DNA from: Neorhizobium galegae
Lineage (GTDB): Bacteria; Pseudomonadota; Alphaproteobacteria; Rhizobiales; Rhizobiaceae
Direction: 5' to 3'
Assembly: GCF_017877135.1 (NCBI RefSeq)
Contig: NZ_JAGIPH010000012.1
Coordinates: 1 to 64,000 of the forward strand
DNA length: 64,000 bases
Under the pieces are notes generated by a model. That model searched no databases. It saw nothing but the letters and a program-made list of their open reading frames with translations, and had not been told where the DNA came from. The translations under genes were made by a program, and so were the position numbers. Positions 51,508 to 61,086 of the stretch are shown here, piece by piece (the first letter of the stretch is position 1; each line of letters starts with the position of its first letter).

Positions 51508-52938
51508 GTGATCATGCGCAGCACTCTTTCCTCTTTGCTATCGGCCATGGCCGCAGCAGCCACGCTGACCGGCTGCACGAGCCTCGGCGACCTCAGGCCG
51601 GCGGCGCCGACCGTCGCATCGTCCTGGCATGCGACCGTACCGCATGGTGGACGCTCAAGCGATCTCCTGGCCTGGTGGGCAAGTTTCAAGGATCCGACGC
51701 TTGAGGCATTGTTGCGCCTGGCAGAGCGTGAAAACCCGACCGTCGAGGAGGCCGTCGCCAATATCGACAAGGCGCGCGCGACGCTCGACAGCACCCGCTC
51801 AGGGCTGTTCCCGTCGCTCGACGGCTCTGCCTCGGCGGGCCGCGAAGGCAACAAGGGCGACGATGGCAACCGGCTGGCGGCGGGTACGACAAAATCCGGC
51901 GGACTGGACGCCGCCTGGGAACTCGATCTGTTCGGCAAGACAAAGCAGCAGGCACGCGCCGCCTCATCGCGGGTCGATGGTAAGGTCTGGTCCTGGCACG
52001 ACGCCCGTGTTTCGGTCGCCGCCGAAGTGGGTGACGACTATGTCCAGTATCGTGCCTGCCGCGAGCTGGAGCGCCTTTACCGGGATGAACTTGCATCGCA
52101 GAGGGAAACCGTGCGCGCAACGGAACGATCGGCCGGGTCCGGATTGACATCTACCGGCGATCTGGCGCTGACGCGCGCCAGTGCCGCGGCTTCCTCGTCA
52201 AGCCTGACGGCACAGCGCGGCGAATGCGAGATCCTGGTCAAATCACTCACCCAGCTGACGGGCGGCGATGAGCAGGCGGTCCGCCGCTTGCTCGATCAGG
52301 GCAAGCGGCAAATTCCGCAGCCCTCTGCGCTGCGGATCACCTCTGTGCCCGCAGAGATGCTGAGACAAAGACCCGATGTCAACGCACTGGAGGCCGAAGT
52401 CGTCGCGACGATCTCCGACGTCGGCGCGGCAAAGGCCGACCTTTACCCCAGCCTCAGCCTCAGCGGTTCGATTTCCATCAGCCAATCCACTGTGACCGGC
52501 CGTTCGGTCCCGTGGTCCTTCGGCCCGGCGCTGTCGGTGCCGCTGCTCGATGGCGGCTCGCGACGGGCAGCGGTGCGCAGCTCTGTCGCGGATTACGATA
52601 TCGCGGTTGCAAGCTACAAGTCCGGCGTGCTGAGCGCCGTTGCCGAAGTCGAAACGGCGCTCGTGCGTGTCGATACCGCGCTTCGGCGGATCGCCGACGC
52701 CCGCAGTGCTGCCGACAACTATCAGAGCTATTTCCGCGCCGTCGACCAGAACTGGGCGTCGGGCGGCGTCAGCATTCTCGACCGCGAAGAAGCCCGTCGA
52801 TCGGCGCAATCGGCGGCGATCACCCTTATCGAAATCAGGCGCGACGCAGTCCAGTACTGGATCGCCCTCTACAAGGCGCTCGGAGGCGGCTGGTCTGCCC
52901 CGGTCGTCAGCCTTGCCTCTGCACAGGGAACGAAATGA
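51508..52938 (+). CDS. RND efflux outer-membrane lipoprotein (NodT/OprM family)
   Basis: 476 residues; the lipobox LTGCTS near residue 22 means lipid attachment at the Cys. Two outer-membrane efflux domains follow, with repeat blocks WWASFKDPTLEALLRLAERE, LRQRPDVNALEAEVVATISD and PSLSLSGSI. It forms the outer-membrane channel for the pump. Start: GTG 51508 has a better-placed AAGG; ATG 51514 is the alternative. It overlaps the adaptor gene by four bases. Confidence 0.92.
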   Translation: MIMRSTLSSLLSAMAAAATLTGCTSLGDLRPAAPTVASSWHATVPHGGRSSDLLAWWASFKDPTLEALLRLAERENPTVEEAVANIDKARATLDSTRSGLFPSLDGSASAGREGNKGDDGNRLAAGTTKSGGLDAAWELDLFGKTKQQARAASSRVDGKVWSWHDARVSVAAEVGDDYVQYRACRELERLYRDELASQRETVRATERSAGSGLTSTGDLALTRASAAASSSSLTAQRGECEILVKSLTQLTGGDEQAVRRLLDQGKRQIPQPSALRITSVPAEMLRQRPDVNALEAEVVATISDVGAAKADLYPSLSLSGSISISQSTVTGRSVPWSFGPALSVPLLDGGSRRAAVRSSVADYDIAVASYKSGVLSAVAEVETALVRVDTALRRIADARSAADNYQSYFRAVDQNWASGGVSILDREEARRSAQSAAITLIEIRRDAVQYWIALYKALGGGWSAPVVSLASAQGTK

Positions 52939-54068
52939 TGCGAACAGGTTCATGCTTCTTGCCCGCGATGGCGCTCGCTTTCGCCGTCTGGCTCCCCTTT
53001 GCACACGATGCCCGAACCCAGGACACCACCCGGACGACGGCCGGTGCCGCCGCACTCACCGTCAGGGTGAACAAGCCGGAGACCCTGCAGTGGCCGGTGC
53101 TGATCCCGGCAAGCGGCAGGCTCGCCGCCTGGCACGAGGCGGTGATTTCTGCCGAAGTCGGTGGATTGCGCATCATCGCCGTCAATGCCGATGTTGGAAC
53201 GGCGGTGAAGAAGGGGGATCTCCTGGTGCAATTTGATGCCGAAACCGCGCAGGCGGAACTCGAGCAACAGCAGGCAAGCGTCGAGCAGGCCAAGGCGGAT
53301 CTCGATCAAGCGGGCGCCAATGCCGACCGCGCCCGCGGGCTGACCGGTTCCGGTGCCATTTCCAACCAGCAGACGACGGAATATCTGATCACCGAGCGCA
53401 AGTCCAAGGCGGCACTGGCATCGTCGCAAGCTGCACTGGTGTCAGCGCAGCTTACCCTCGATCGTACCAAGGTCTACGCGATCGACGATGGCGTGATCTC
53501 CGAACGTTCGGCGTCGCTGGGCAAGGTGGTGAGCGCCGGCGACGAACTGTTCAAGCTGATCCGTCAGAACCGGATCGAGTGGCAGGCGGAACTGCCGGTC
53601 AAGCGGCTTGCCGATGTCAAGGAAGGCACGAAAGCCGTCATCCCGACGCCGCTCGGTGACGTGCGCGGTGAGGTGAGGTTGGTGTCGCCCACGACGTCGA
53701 CCAGCAACGGGCGGGTGACTGTGTATGTGGCGCTGCAGCCGGCGAAAGGGATGCCGGAACCCAAGACCGGCATTCTTGTGAGCGGCAATTTTACCTTCGA
53801 CTCCACCGATGCTCTGACGGTTCCAGCCACGGCTGTCACCCTGAGGGACGGGTTTTCCTACGTATTCGTCCTACACGCGACCGATCAGCCAACCGTGACA
53901 CGCAAGCGGGTCGAAACGGGGCGGCGGCAAGACGACAGGGTCGAGATCGTCTCGGGAATCGAAAAGACCGACGATGTCGTGATGTCCGGCGGCGCGTTTC
54001 TGGCGGACGGGTCCGTCGTTCGGGTGGTCGATGCCGTTGCAGCGGCCGAAACGGAGGCAAGGAAGTGA
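52935..54068 (+). CDS. RND efflux periplasmic adaptor
   Basis: 377 residues: a signal peptide (about 1-28), a lipoyl/barrel-sandwich region (AEVGGLRIIAVNADVGTAVK), a coiled-coil hairpin (QQQASVEQAKADLDQAGANA) and a beta-barrel (IEWQAELPVKRLADV). It links the inner-membrane pump to the outer-membrane channel. ATG 52935 lies in the stop region of the channel gene, and the gene overlaps the pump by four bases. It may act on drugs, bile-like compounds or phenolics. Confidence 0.92.
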   Translation: MMRTGSCFLPAMALAFAVWLPFAHDARTQDTTRTTAGAAALTVRVNKPETLQWPVLIPASGRLAAWHEAVISAEVGGLRIIAVNADVGTAVKKGDLLVQFDAETAQAELEQQQASVEQAKADLDQAGANADRARGLTGSGAISNQQTTEYLITERKSKAALASSQAALVSAQLTLDRTKVYAIDDGVISERSASLGKVVSAGDELFKLIRQNRIEWQAELPVKRLADVKEGTKAVIPTPLGDVRGEVRLVSPTTSTSNGRVTVYVALQPAKGMPEPKTGILVSGNFTFDSTDALTVPATAVTLRDGFSYVFVLHATDQPTVTRKRVETGRRQDDRVEIVSGIEKTDDVVMSGGAFLADGSVVRVVDAVAAAETEARK

Positions 54069-57000
54069 ACTTTTCCTCCTGGTCCATCCGCAATCCCGTT
54101 CCGCCGATCCTGCTGTTCATCCTGATGACCGCCTGCGGCCTGTGGGCGTTCAACCGTCTCGACATCCAGAACTTTCCCGACATGGATCTTCCGACCATCG
54201 AGATCAGTGCGTCGCTTGACGGGGCAGCCGCCTCGCAGCTCGAGACGGAGGTCGCACGCAAGATCGAGGACAAGCTGACCGGCCTCACGCGGCTCGATTC
54301 CGTAACCACGACGATCACCGATGGTTCCGTGAGCATTTCCGTCGCGTTCCAAGTCGGAAAGGATACGCAGGAAGCACTCGACGAGGTAAAGAGCGCCGTC
54401 GACCAGGCGCAGGACGACCTGCCGGAAGAGATGAACGCACCGACCGTTTCGAAGCAGTCGTTGAACTCTTCGCCGCTGATCACCTATGTGGTGCGATCCG
54501 ACAGGCTGGACGAGGCCGAACTGTCCTGGTTCATTGACAATGACCTGTCCCGGGCCCTGATGGCGGTGGACGGCGTCGGCGAAGTCGGGCGCCTGGGCGG
54601 CGTCGACCGGGAAGTTCGGGTCGAGCTGAACGCAAATCTCCTCGACGGCCTCGGATTGACCGCAAACGACATCAACGATCAGCTCGAGGCGGTGCAGTCC
54701 GATCTGTCGGGCGGCAAGGGGCGCATTGGCGGTGAAAGCCAGTCCGTCCGGACGCGGGCTGCCGCCAACAGCGCAGAGCAGGTCGCCGCAACGCCGATCC
54801 CGCTTCCGGCCGGAAGCTGGGTCCGGCTGGACGAACTCGGCACGGTGACCGATTCGCACAGCGACCTGAGCTCGCTTGCCTATATCAACGGCAAGCCGGT
54901 GATCGCCGCGCAGATCAAGCGCTCCAAGGGCTACTCGGACGTCGCCGTCACCGACGAGGTCCGCGCGGCGATGAAGACATTCGCCGCGGACAATCCGCAA
55001 GTGACGATCGAGGAAGCCTACAATACGATCGTCCCGATCGAGCAGAACTATGAATCCTCGATGCACATGATCTACGAGGGGGCGTTGATTGCGATCTTCG
55101 TCGTCTGGCTGTTTCTGCGCGACTGGCGGGCGACGCTCCTGGCCGCCGTAGCCTTGCCGCTGTCGATCATCCCGACCTTTCTCGTGATGTATCTGCTCGA
55201 CTACACATTGAACACCATCACGCTGCTGGCGCTGTCGCTGGTGGTCGGGATCCTCGTCGACGACGCAATTGTCGAGATCGAGAATATCGAGCGCCACCTC
55301 ACCATGGGCAAGGCTCCCTTCGAGGCGGCGATGGAAGCCGCTGACGAAATCGGCCTGGCGGTTATTGCGACGACGTTCACGCTCGTCGCCGTGTTCCTGC
55401 CGACTGCATTCATGGGCGGCATTCCCGGCATCATCTTCAAGCAGTTCGGCATCACCGCCTCGGTCGCCGTCCTTGCCTCGCTTCTGGTTGCACGCCTCGT
55501 GACGCCGATGATGGCGGCCTACATGATGAAGGCGAGCGGCAAGCCGCACAAAGACGACGGTTGGCTGATGCGGTCCTACATGTGGGCGGTCAAGGGTGCG
55601 CTTCGCCGCCGCTGGATTCCGGTGCTGGGGACCATTGGGTTCCTGGCGTTCACCGTCCTGCTTCTCAGCCATCTGTCGACCGGGTTCTTTCCAGCCTCCG
55701 ATGACGGGCAGACCCAGGTTACGGTGACAACGCCCCCGAGCTCGACCATCGAAGCGACGGACGAAGCGGCGCAAAAGGCAGCCGCCATCGTTGCCGGCGT
55801 GGACCATGTCACTTCGGTTTTCCAGGCAACGGGCACCGCCTCCACCGCCGGCATCAACAGCACGTCGAGTACCAGCACCAACAGCGCCACGCTCGTCGTC
55901 AACCTGACGCCGATCGACGATCGCAATGTCAAGCAGTCGCAGATTGAGGCGGATTTGCGTCAGGCGCTGGAACGCCTGCCCGGTGTCCGGATTGAGATCG
56001 GATCCGGCGGCAATGGGACGCAGCTGACGCTGACGCTGGCCAGCGACGATTCGGAGCTTCTGGGGAAGGCAGCTGCCAGCCTTGAATCCGACCTTCGCAC
56101 GCTGCCGGGCATCGGCAACGTGACCTCGTCGGCGGCCACGCAATCGCCGGAGATCACCATCAGGCCGGATCTCGCAGAGGCTGCATCTTTGGGGGTGACG
56201 TCCAAGGCTATCGCCGAGGCGATCCGGGTCGCCACCGCTGGCGCTTATGATGCAGCCCTGTCGAAGCTCAACCTGCCGGAACGCCAGGTCCCGATCCGCG
56301 TCATGCTCGATACGGCAAGCCGGCAGTCGCTCGATGCGATTTCGCTCATCCCTGTAGAGGGCAAGGACGGCAAAGTTGCCCTCGGCGCCATTGCCGACAT
56401 ATCGCTCGGCTCCAGCCCCACGCAGATCGACCGGCTCGACCGGTCGCGCAACGTCTCGATCACGGTCGAGCTGAACGGCAGGAGTTTGTCGGAGGTGACG
56501 TCCGAGGCGGCACAACTGCCCGGTTACAAGAACCTGCCCCAGGGCGTGAAGTTTGTCGAACAGGGTGAGTTGAAGCGCCAGAGCGAGCTGTTCAGCAGTT
56601 TCGGGACAGCGATGGCGATCGGCATCTTCTGCATCTACGCGGTGCTGGTCCTGCTCTTCCACGACTTCCTGCAGCCGGTGACGATCCTGATGGCGCTGCC
56701 GTTGGCGCTTGGCGGAGCGATGCTGCCCCTGGTGCTGACGGGCACCAGCTTTTCCATGCCGGCCGTAATCGGTCTGCTGCTTTTGATGGGGATCGTCTCG
56801 AAAAACTCGATCCTGCTCGTGGAGTATGCCATTGAGGCGCGCCGCGCCGGCATGTCCCGCTATGACGCTTTGGTGGATGCCTGCCACAAGCGCGCACGGC
56901 CGATCGTCATGACAACCATCGCCATGGCCGGCGGCATGCTGCCGGCAGCCCTCAGCCTTGTGTCTGGCGATTCCAGCTTTCGCCAGCCCATGGGGATCGT

Positions 57001-57169
57001 CGTCATCGGCGGCCTGATCACCTCAACCTTCCTCAGCCTGCTGATCATCCCGGTCGTCTTCACCTTCCTGGATGACCTGCTGGTCTGGATCACCGGGTCT
57101 CGACGGCGCAAGCAGCCGATAACCCCGCCGACCGGAGAGGTCGCGACCCAGTCGTCACCAGAGGTGTAA
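54065..57169 (+). CDS. RND multidrug efflux pump, inner-membrane transporter
   Basis: 1034 residues, the normal AcrB/MexB size, with twelve membrane helices. Typical blocks are the N-terminal NPVPPILLFILMTACGLWAF, LVVGILVDDAIVEIENIERH (with the paired Asp of the proton relay) and GLLLLMGIVSKNSILLVEYA. The GTG start overlaps the adaptor. This is the proton-driven drug pump of the operon; the exact substrates are unknown. Confidence 0.94.
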   Translation: MNFSSWSIRNPVPPILLFILMTACGLWAFNRLDIQNFPDMDLPTIEISASLDGAAASQLETEVARKIEDKLTGLTRLDSVTTTITDGSVSISVAFQVGKDTQEALDEVKSAVDQAQDDLPEEMNAPTVSKQSLNSSPLITYVVRSDRLDEAELSWFIDNDLSRALMAVDGVGEVGRLGGVDREVRVELNANLLDGLGLTANDINDQLEAVQSDLSGGKGRIGGESQSVRTRAAANSAEQVAATPIPLPAGSWVRLDELGTVTDSHSDLSSLAYINGKPVIAAQIKRSKGYSDVAVTDEVRAAMKTFAADNPQVTIEEAYNTIVPIEQNYESSMHMIYEGALIAIFVVWLFLRDWRATLLAAVALPLSIIPTFLVMYLLDYTLNTITLLALSLVVGILVDDAIVEIENIERHLTMGKAPFEAAMEAADEIGLAVIATTFTLVAVFLPTAFMGGIPGIIFKQFGITASVAVLASLLVARLVTPMMAAYMMKASGKPHKDDGWLMRSYMWAVKGALRRRWIPVLGTIGFLAFTVLLLSHLSTGFFPASDDGQTQVTVTTPPSSTIEATDEAAQKAAAIVAGVDHVTSVFQATGTASTAGINSTSSTSTNSATLVVNLTPIDDRNVKQSQIEADLRQALERLPGVRIEIGSGGNGTQLTLTLASDDSELLGKAAASLESDLRTLPGIGNVTSSAATQSPEITIRPDLAEAASLGVTSKAIAEAIRVATAGAYDAALSKLNLPERQVPIRVMLDTASRQSLDAISLIPVEGKDGKVALGAIADISLGSSPTQIDRLDRSRNVSITVELNGRSLSEVTSEAAQLPGYKNLPQGVKFVEQGELKRQSELFSSFGTAMAIGIFCIYAVLVLLFHDFLQPVTILMALPLALGGAMLPLVLTGTSFSMPAVIGLLLLMGIVSKNSILLVEYAIEARRAGMSRYDALVDACHKRARPIVMTTIAMAGGMLPAALSLVSGDSSFRQPMGIVVIGGLITSTFLSLLIIPVVFTFLDDLLVWITGSRRRKQPITPPTGEVATQSSPEV

Positions 57170-57257
57170 ATAACTGCAAACGAACGCAAAATTCGGGTTT
57201 TGGCCGGAACAGGAGGGCGATAGGGGCATCGTCTTGCAACGATCTCGGGAGTTCATC

Positions 57258-57530
57258 ATGAAAAATATAGCTTACCTATCCGTCGCAATGATCGGCGCCA
57301 TCATTCTTGGCGGCATCTCGACGGCGAATGCCCAGACCAGCAGCAGGACGGACCGGCCGACGAAGCCCGTAGCCCAGCTTGACAAGAAGAAGGATGCCGG
57401 ACGGCACATGCTCAACGGCCATTTGGGCATGAAGGATCGCCGCAAAGGTTACAGACGGCACAGCGACGGTTACTGGTATCCGTCCGCTGCCTTCGCGGAC
57501 AAGCCTTTGCGAGAGAAACCAACCTCGTGA
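57258..57530 (+). CDS. Small secreted protein
   Basis: 90 residues from ATG 57258: a signal peptide (MKNIAYLSVAMIGAIILGGI, cleavage after STANAQ) and a basic mature part ending RRHSDGYWYPSAAFADKP. The RRHSDGYWYPxAAF tail is a pattern I associate with small exported rhizobial proteins of unknown function. It follows the pump gene by 88 bases and could be in its operon. Confidence 0.72.
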   Translation: MKNIAYLSVAMIGAIILGGISTANAQTSSRTDRPTKPVAQLDKKKDAGRHMLNGHLGMKDRRKGYRRHSDGYWYPSAAFADKPLREKPTS

Positions 57531-57769
57531 CAACTGAGCACTATCAGAGCCGAAAGGGCCTTAAAGATCTCCGATCGTTGGTTCCTATCCTCTCAAGGCG
57601 ATGCATCATCTCTGTCTATTTCTGCTCACAGATGCGTCGGTTGACGCACTCGGTGTGCGCACCGTCACTCTGGTGAACCGACCCGGGTGTGCCGGAGGCT
57701 CCCACTTCCTAGAAAGTGGAGCCACGCGCGACAAGGTCGCGATCCCACAGACCTAACTCAACGAACCGC
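57531..57769. other. Gap between small secreted protein and IS relic
   Basis: About 240 bases with no supported gene. An imperfect palindromic stretch around 57686-57716 (GGCTCCCACTT...AGTGGAGCC) could be a mobile-element end, but I cannot confirm it. Confidence 0.35.
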
Positions 57770-57945
57770 CAGTGACCGATCAGGCGGCAGTTCGGGTCGT
57801 CGATGATACTTGGCCGGAAGCTGAGGGGTGAAACTCGATTGCCGATCTTACGGTATCGATAGCTCCAGAGAGCTATCTTCCATCAAAACCGTCTTCTTTC
57901 CATAGCCATTGCGGCTGTTGCCACTGGAGCCTTCGCTTGAGAGAA
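57770..57945 (-). pseudogene. IS256-family transposase relic
   Basis: The minus strand encodes EGSSGNSRNGYGKKTVLMED, then a short stretch to SIP, a stop where an Arg codon is expected, and DRQSSFTPQLPAKYHRR in the same frame. This is the N-terminal SGNSRNGxxxKTV...IPRDRxxxFxPQLxAKYxRR block of IS256-type transposases. Only about 55 residues remain and the DDE residues are absent. It lies between the efflux and deoxysugar operons and marks an old insertion. Confidence 0.72.
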
Positions 57946-57987
57946 GGCGGCCCGGATCAGGATTGACCCGGGCGCCTGTTGAGGCGG

Positions 57988-59094
57988 TTAGAAATCGAAC
58001 GTGTCGACATTATCCTTGGTGAAGACTGCCGGGCTGCCGAGCAGGATCTGGCTGCCATTGATGATCTGCAGCTCGCCGAGACGGCCAGCCTTGAACGTCT
58101 TGTCACCTGGCTTCAGCGTGCCATCGGCTGAGGCGCGCAGGGCCTGCATCGCAGCATAGCCGAGATCGACAGTGCTCCACAGGATGGCAGATTTGACGCA
58201 GCCGTCCTTGATGTAGGGCTTCATCGGGTTCGGTGTTGCAAGGCCAACGACCGAGACCTTGCCGCACTGGCCGGCCTGGGTCACAGCGTCCGCGGCGGCG
58301 GGCGTCGCGACGCTGGTCATGCCGATGATGCCCTTCATGTCCGACCCGTATTTGTTGATCAGCGTATTGGCCTGATTGAAGGAGAGAATGTTGTCCTCCT
58401 GGGCCTCGACTGTCTCCAGCCACGTCATCTTCGGGTAGCATTTCGCCTGATAGGCGGACATTTCCGCAATCCAGCGCGCCTGGTTGGGCGTTGTGAAGGT
58501 GGAGGTGACGATAGCAAAGGAACCGTCCTCACCGATCTCCTTGGCGAGCGTATCGATGAGAGACTTCGCCACGCCATTTGGCGTTGCCGGATTGACGAAC
58601 CACTGGCGCGCGTCGGGCTCAGCATCCGCATCGTAGCCCACGACATTGATGCCGGCGGCGAGCGCCTTCTTCAGCACCGGTGCGATGGCCACCGGATCGT
58701 TGGCGGAAAACAGAATGCCATCGACGCCTGAGGTGATGTAATTGTCGATCAGGGTGATCTGGTCATCGATATTGGCCTTGGTGGAGCCGTCGGTTTTTGC
58801 ATCGACAGTGCCCAGTTCCTTGGCGGCTTCCTTGACGCCCTGGGATGTCGAGTTGAAATAGCCGATGCCGACCAGTTTCGGCACGTCCACCACCTTGATG
58901 GTCTTGCCCTTGCGCTCCGGTGCCTTTGCAGGCGTGCCCCCATTATAGGCAACGGGCGCTGCAGCAGCCGGTGCGCCATCGCAGGCCAGCGGACTGGTGG
59001 GCTGGTCGTCCGCTCCGGTCCAGACCGGGGCAGCGTGCGATGTGCCGGCCGACAGTGCGAGAGCCAGCAGGGTGGTCATCATTGATCTGCGCAT
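57988..59094 (-). CDS. Sugar ABC transporter periplasmic binding protein
   Basis: 368 residues with a signal peptide (MRRSMMTTLLALALSAGTSHA) and a type 1 periplasmic sugar-binding fold (VGIGYFNSTSQGVKEAAKEL, then FSANDPVAIAPVLKKALAAG and GIIGMTSVATPAAADAV). GGAGGAGG before ATG 59094 decides the start. It is the last gene of the deoxysugar operon and supplies the ABC importer; related receptors bind rhamnose, fucose or AI-2-like sugars. Confidence 0.88.
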   Translation of the reverse strand: MRRSMMTTLLALALSAGTSHAAPVWTGADDQPTSPLACDGAPAAAAPVAYNGGTPAKAPERKGKTIKVVDVPKLVGIGYFNSTSQGVKEAAKELGTVDAKTDGSTKANIDDQITLIDNYITSGVDGILFSANDPVAIAPVLKKALAAGINVVGYDADAEPDARQWFVNPATPNGVAKSLIDTLAKEIGEDGSFAIVTSTFTTPNQARWIAEMSAYQAKCYPKMTWLETVEAQEDNILSFNQANTLINKYGSDMKGIIGMTSVATPAAADAVTQAGQCGKVSVVGLATPNPMKPYIKDGCVKSAILWSTVDLGYAAMQALRASADGTLKPGDKTFKAGRLGELQIINGSQILLGSPAVFTKDNVDTFDF

Positions 59095-59132
59095 AGGTTC
59101 CTCCTCCATTATTGCGAGATGCTTGATTGAAT

Positions 59133-60074
59133 TCAGGCCCGGCGTTTGTTGAACGCCGTGGTCATGAGAATGGCGCCGATCAGCATGAGGCCGATCAGCA
59201 CGGCCGTGCCTTCCGCTTTGATGCCGGCCAGCGAAAGCCCGTTCTTCAGGCTCTGGATCACAACCAGGCCGATCAGCGTGCCGATGACGCTGCCGCGTCC
59301 GCCATAGATCGAGGTTCCGCCCAGCACGACGGCGGTGATGGCGTCGAGTTCCAACCCGGTCCCCATGTCGGAGCGGGTGGTCGACACGCGCGACACGAAG
59401 ATCACTCCGGCAAGTGCCGCCGCAAAACCGGATGCGGTATAGACGGCAATCTTGGTGCGGTTGACCGGCAGGCCGGAAAAGAAGGCAGCAACTTCATTGG
59501 CGCCAATGGCATAGATGCTGCGACCGATGCGCGTGGCAGCGAGAAGAACGCTGGCAAGGATGGCAAAGGCAATCAGGATCCAGAGCTGGGTCGGAACGCC
59601 GAGAATGTTGCCTTGGCCCAACACATAGAACCAGTCCGGATAGCCGCGCACCGAGCGCGCCTGGCTGATGCCTTCCGCAAGGCCGCGGTAGAGTGCAAGC
59701 GTGGCCAATGTCGCAATCAGCGGCGGCACGCCGAAGCGGGTGATGACGAAGCCGTTGACGAAACCGCAGAAGGTGCCGACCGCAATGGCAAGACCGGCAG
59801 CGGCCATGAGGGGCAGGCCGAGATTCTGCCAGAACACCCCGGTCAGAATGGCCGTGAGCCCGAGGATCGATCCGACGGAGAGATCGATGCCGCCGGTGAT
59901 GATGACGAAGGTCATGATGATGGCGACGAGCCCGACTTCCGTCATCAGGCGCCCCTGATTGAGCAGGTTTGCGCCGGTGAAGAACTGGGCGGACTGGAAA
60001 GCCAAAGCCACAAGCAGCACAACGGCCACGAGAGCGAGAATGGTTTCGTGCCGGAGCAGCGTACGCAGGGACAT
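59133..60074 (-). CDS. Sugar ABC transporter permease 1
   Basis: 313 residues, RbsC/XylH-like, with about nine membrane segments. VIITGGIDLSVGSILGLTAI and the downstream NRTKIAVYTASGFAAALAGV are family blocks. It pairs with the permease at 60085. It begins ten bases after that gene ends, so both are translated from one mRNA. Confidence 0.9.
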   Translation of the reverse strand: MSLRTLLRHETILALVAVVLLVALAFQSAQFFTGANLLNQGRLMTEVGLVAIIMTFVIITGGIDLSVGSILGLTAILTGVFWQNLGLPLMAAAGLAIAVGTFCGFVNGFVITRFGVPPLIATLATLALYRGLAEGISQARSVRGYPDWFYVLGQGNILGVPTQLWILIAFAILASVLLAATRIGRSIYAIGANEVAAFFSGLPVNRTKIAVYTASGFAAALAGVIFVSRVSTTRSDMGTGLELDAITAVVLGGTSIYGGRGSVIGTLIGLVVIQSLKNGLSLAGIKAEGTAVLIGLMLIGAILMTTAFNKRRA

Positions 60075-60084
60075 GGATGCCTCC

Positions 60085-61086
60085 TTACTTTTTCGGGCGG
60101 CGGCGGATCATGTCCGCAAGCACGGTGATGAGGATCAGCCCGCCGATCACGGCTCTCAGCCAATAGGCGGAGACATTCACGAAGATCAGCGCCGAACCGA
60201 TGGCTGCAAACAGGATGGCGGCCAGAGTGGAGCCTATGACGGTGCCCGATCCGCCGAGGATGGAGACACCCCCGATGACGGCGGCGGTTATCACCGTCAG
60301 TTCCAGATTCGGCGGCACGGTGGACTGGATGACCTGCAATTGCGTGGCAAACAGGATGGTGGCGATGCCGGCAATGGCGCCATGGATGACAAAGACCGCC
60401 AGCACGCGCCGCTCACTGGAGATGCCAGTGGCTTTCGCGGCTTCCGGATTGCCACCGACAGCATAGAGCGAGCGACCGAAGGGGAAGTTGCGCATCCACC
60501 AGGCGGCGAGCAGCGTCAAGACCACCATGGCGATGATCGGGAAGGGCAGGCCAAAGGGCTTCCACTGCGCGATCATGAACGCCTTCGGCAGGCCGGAAAT
60601 CCAGGTGCCGCCGGTGATGGAGATCAAGCCGCCCCGCAGGATGGACATCATGCCGAGCGTCACGACGATGGAGGGAATGCGTGCAAAGGCGACCAGCCAG
60701 CCGACGATGAAATTGACGGCCATGCCAAGGAGGATCGGTGCTCCCCAGGCCACCCAGACCGGATAGCCGGATACGGCCAATGTGCCGGAAATGGTTGCCA
60801 GCACGCCGATCAGCGCGCCCACCGAGACATCGATATGGCCGGTGATGATGACCATGGACATGCCGATGGCAGCAACAGCGATATAGGCATTTCCGGAAAA
60901 GATGGTGGTGAGGTTCGAGGTGCTGAGGAAGCGTGGATTGTAGAGCCCGACGGCCACGAAGAGCAGCAGTATGGCGGCAATAATCACGCATTCCTGCCCA
61001 TAATCGGTCATCAGCCGTGCGATGAAGGGGCGGGAATTTTGTGGCTTACGGGTAGACAACGTGGAAGCCTGGGATAGGACAGCCAT
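60085..61086 (-). CDS. Sugar ABC transporter permease 2
   Basis: 333 residues, RbsC-like: IGMSMVIITGHIDVSVGALI, then YAVGGNPEAAKATGISSERR. About ten membrane segments. The ATG shares one base with the ATPase stop (TAATG), a tight coupling. Confidence 0.9.
   Translation of the reverse strand: MAVLSQASTLSTRKPQNSRPFIARLMTDYGQECVIIAAILLLFVAVGLYNPRFLSTSNLTTIFSGNAYIAVAAIGMSMVIITGHIDVSVGALIGVLATISGTLAVSGYPVWVAWGAPILLGMAVNFIVGWLVAFARIPSIVVTLGMMSILRGGLISITGGTWISGLPKAFMIAQWKPFGLPFPIIAMVVLTLLAAWWMRNFPFGRSLYAVGGNPEAAKATGISSERRVLAVFVIHGAIAGIATILFATQLQVIQSTVPPNLELTVITAAVIGGVSILGGSGTVIGSTLAAILFAAIGSALIFVNVSAYWLRAVIGGLILITVLADMIRRRPKK

Noticed and set aside
53885..56887. 1000-codon open frame antisense to the RND pump
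   Set aside because: It is antisense to a gene with full family motifs; the composition (Arg/His/Asp-rich, no domain) is what GC-rich antisense frames show.
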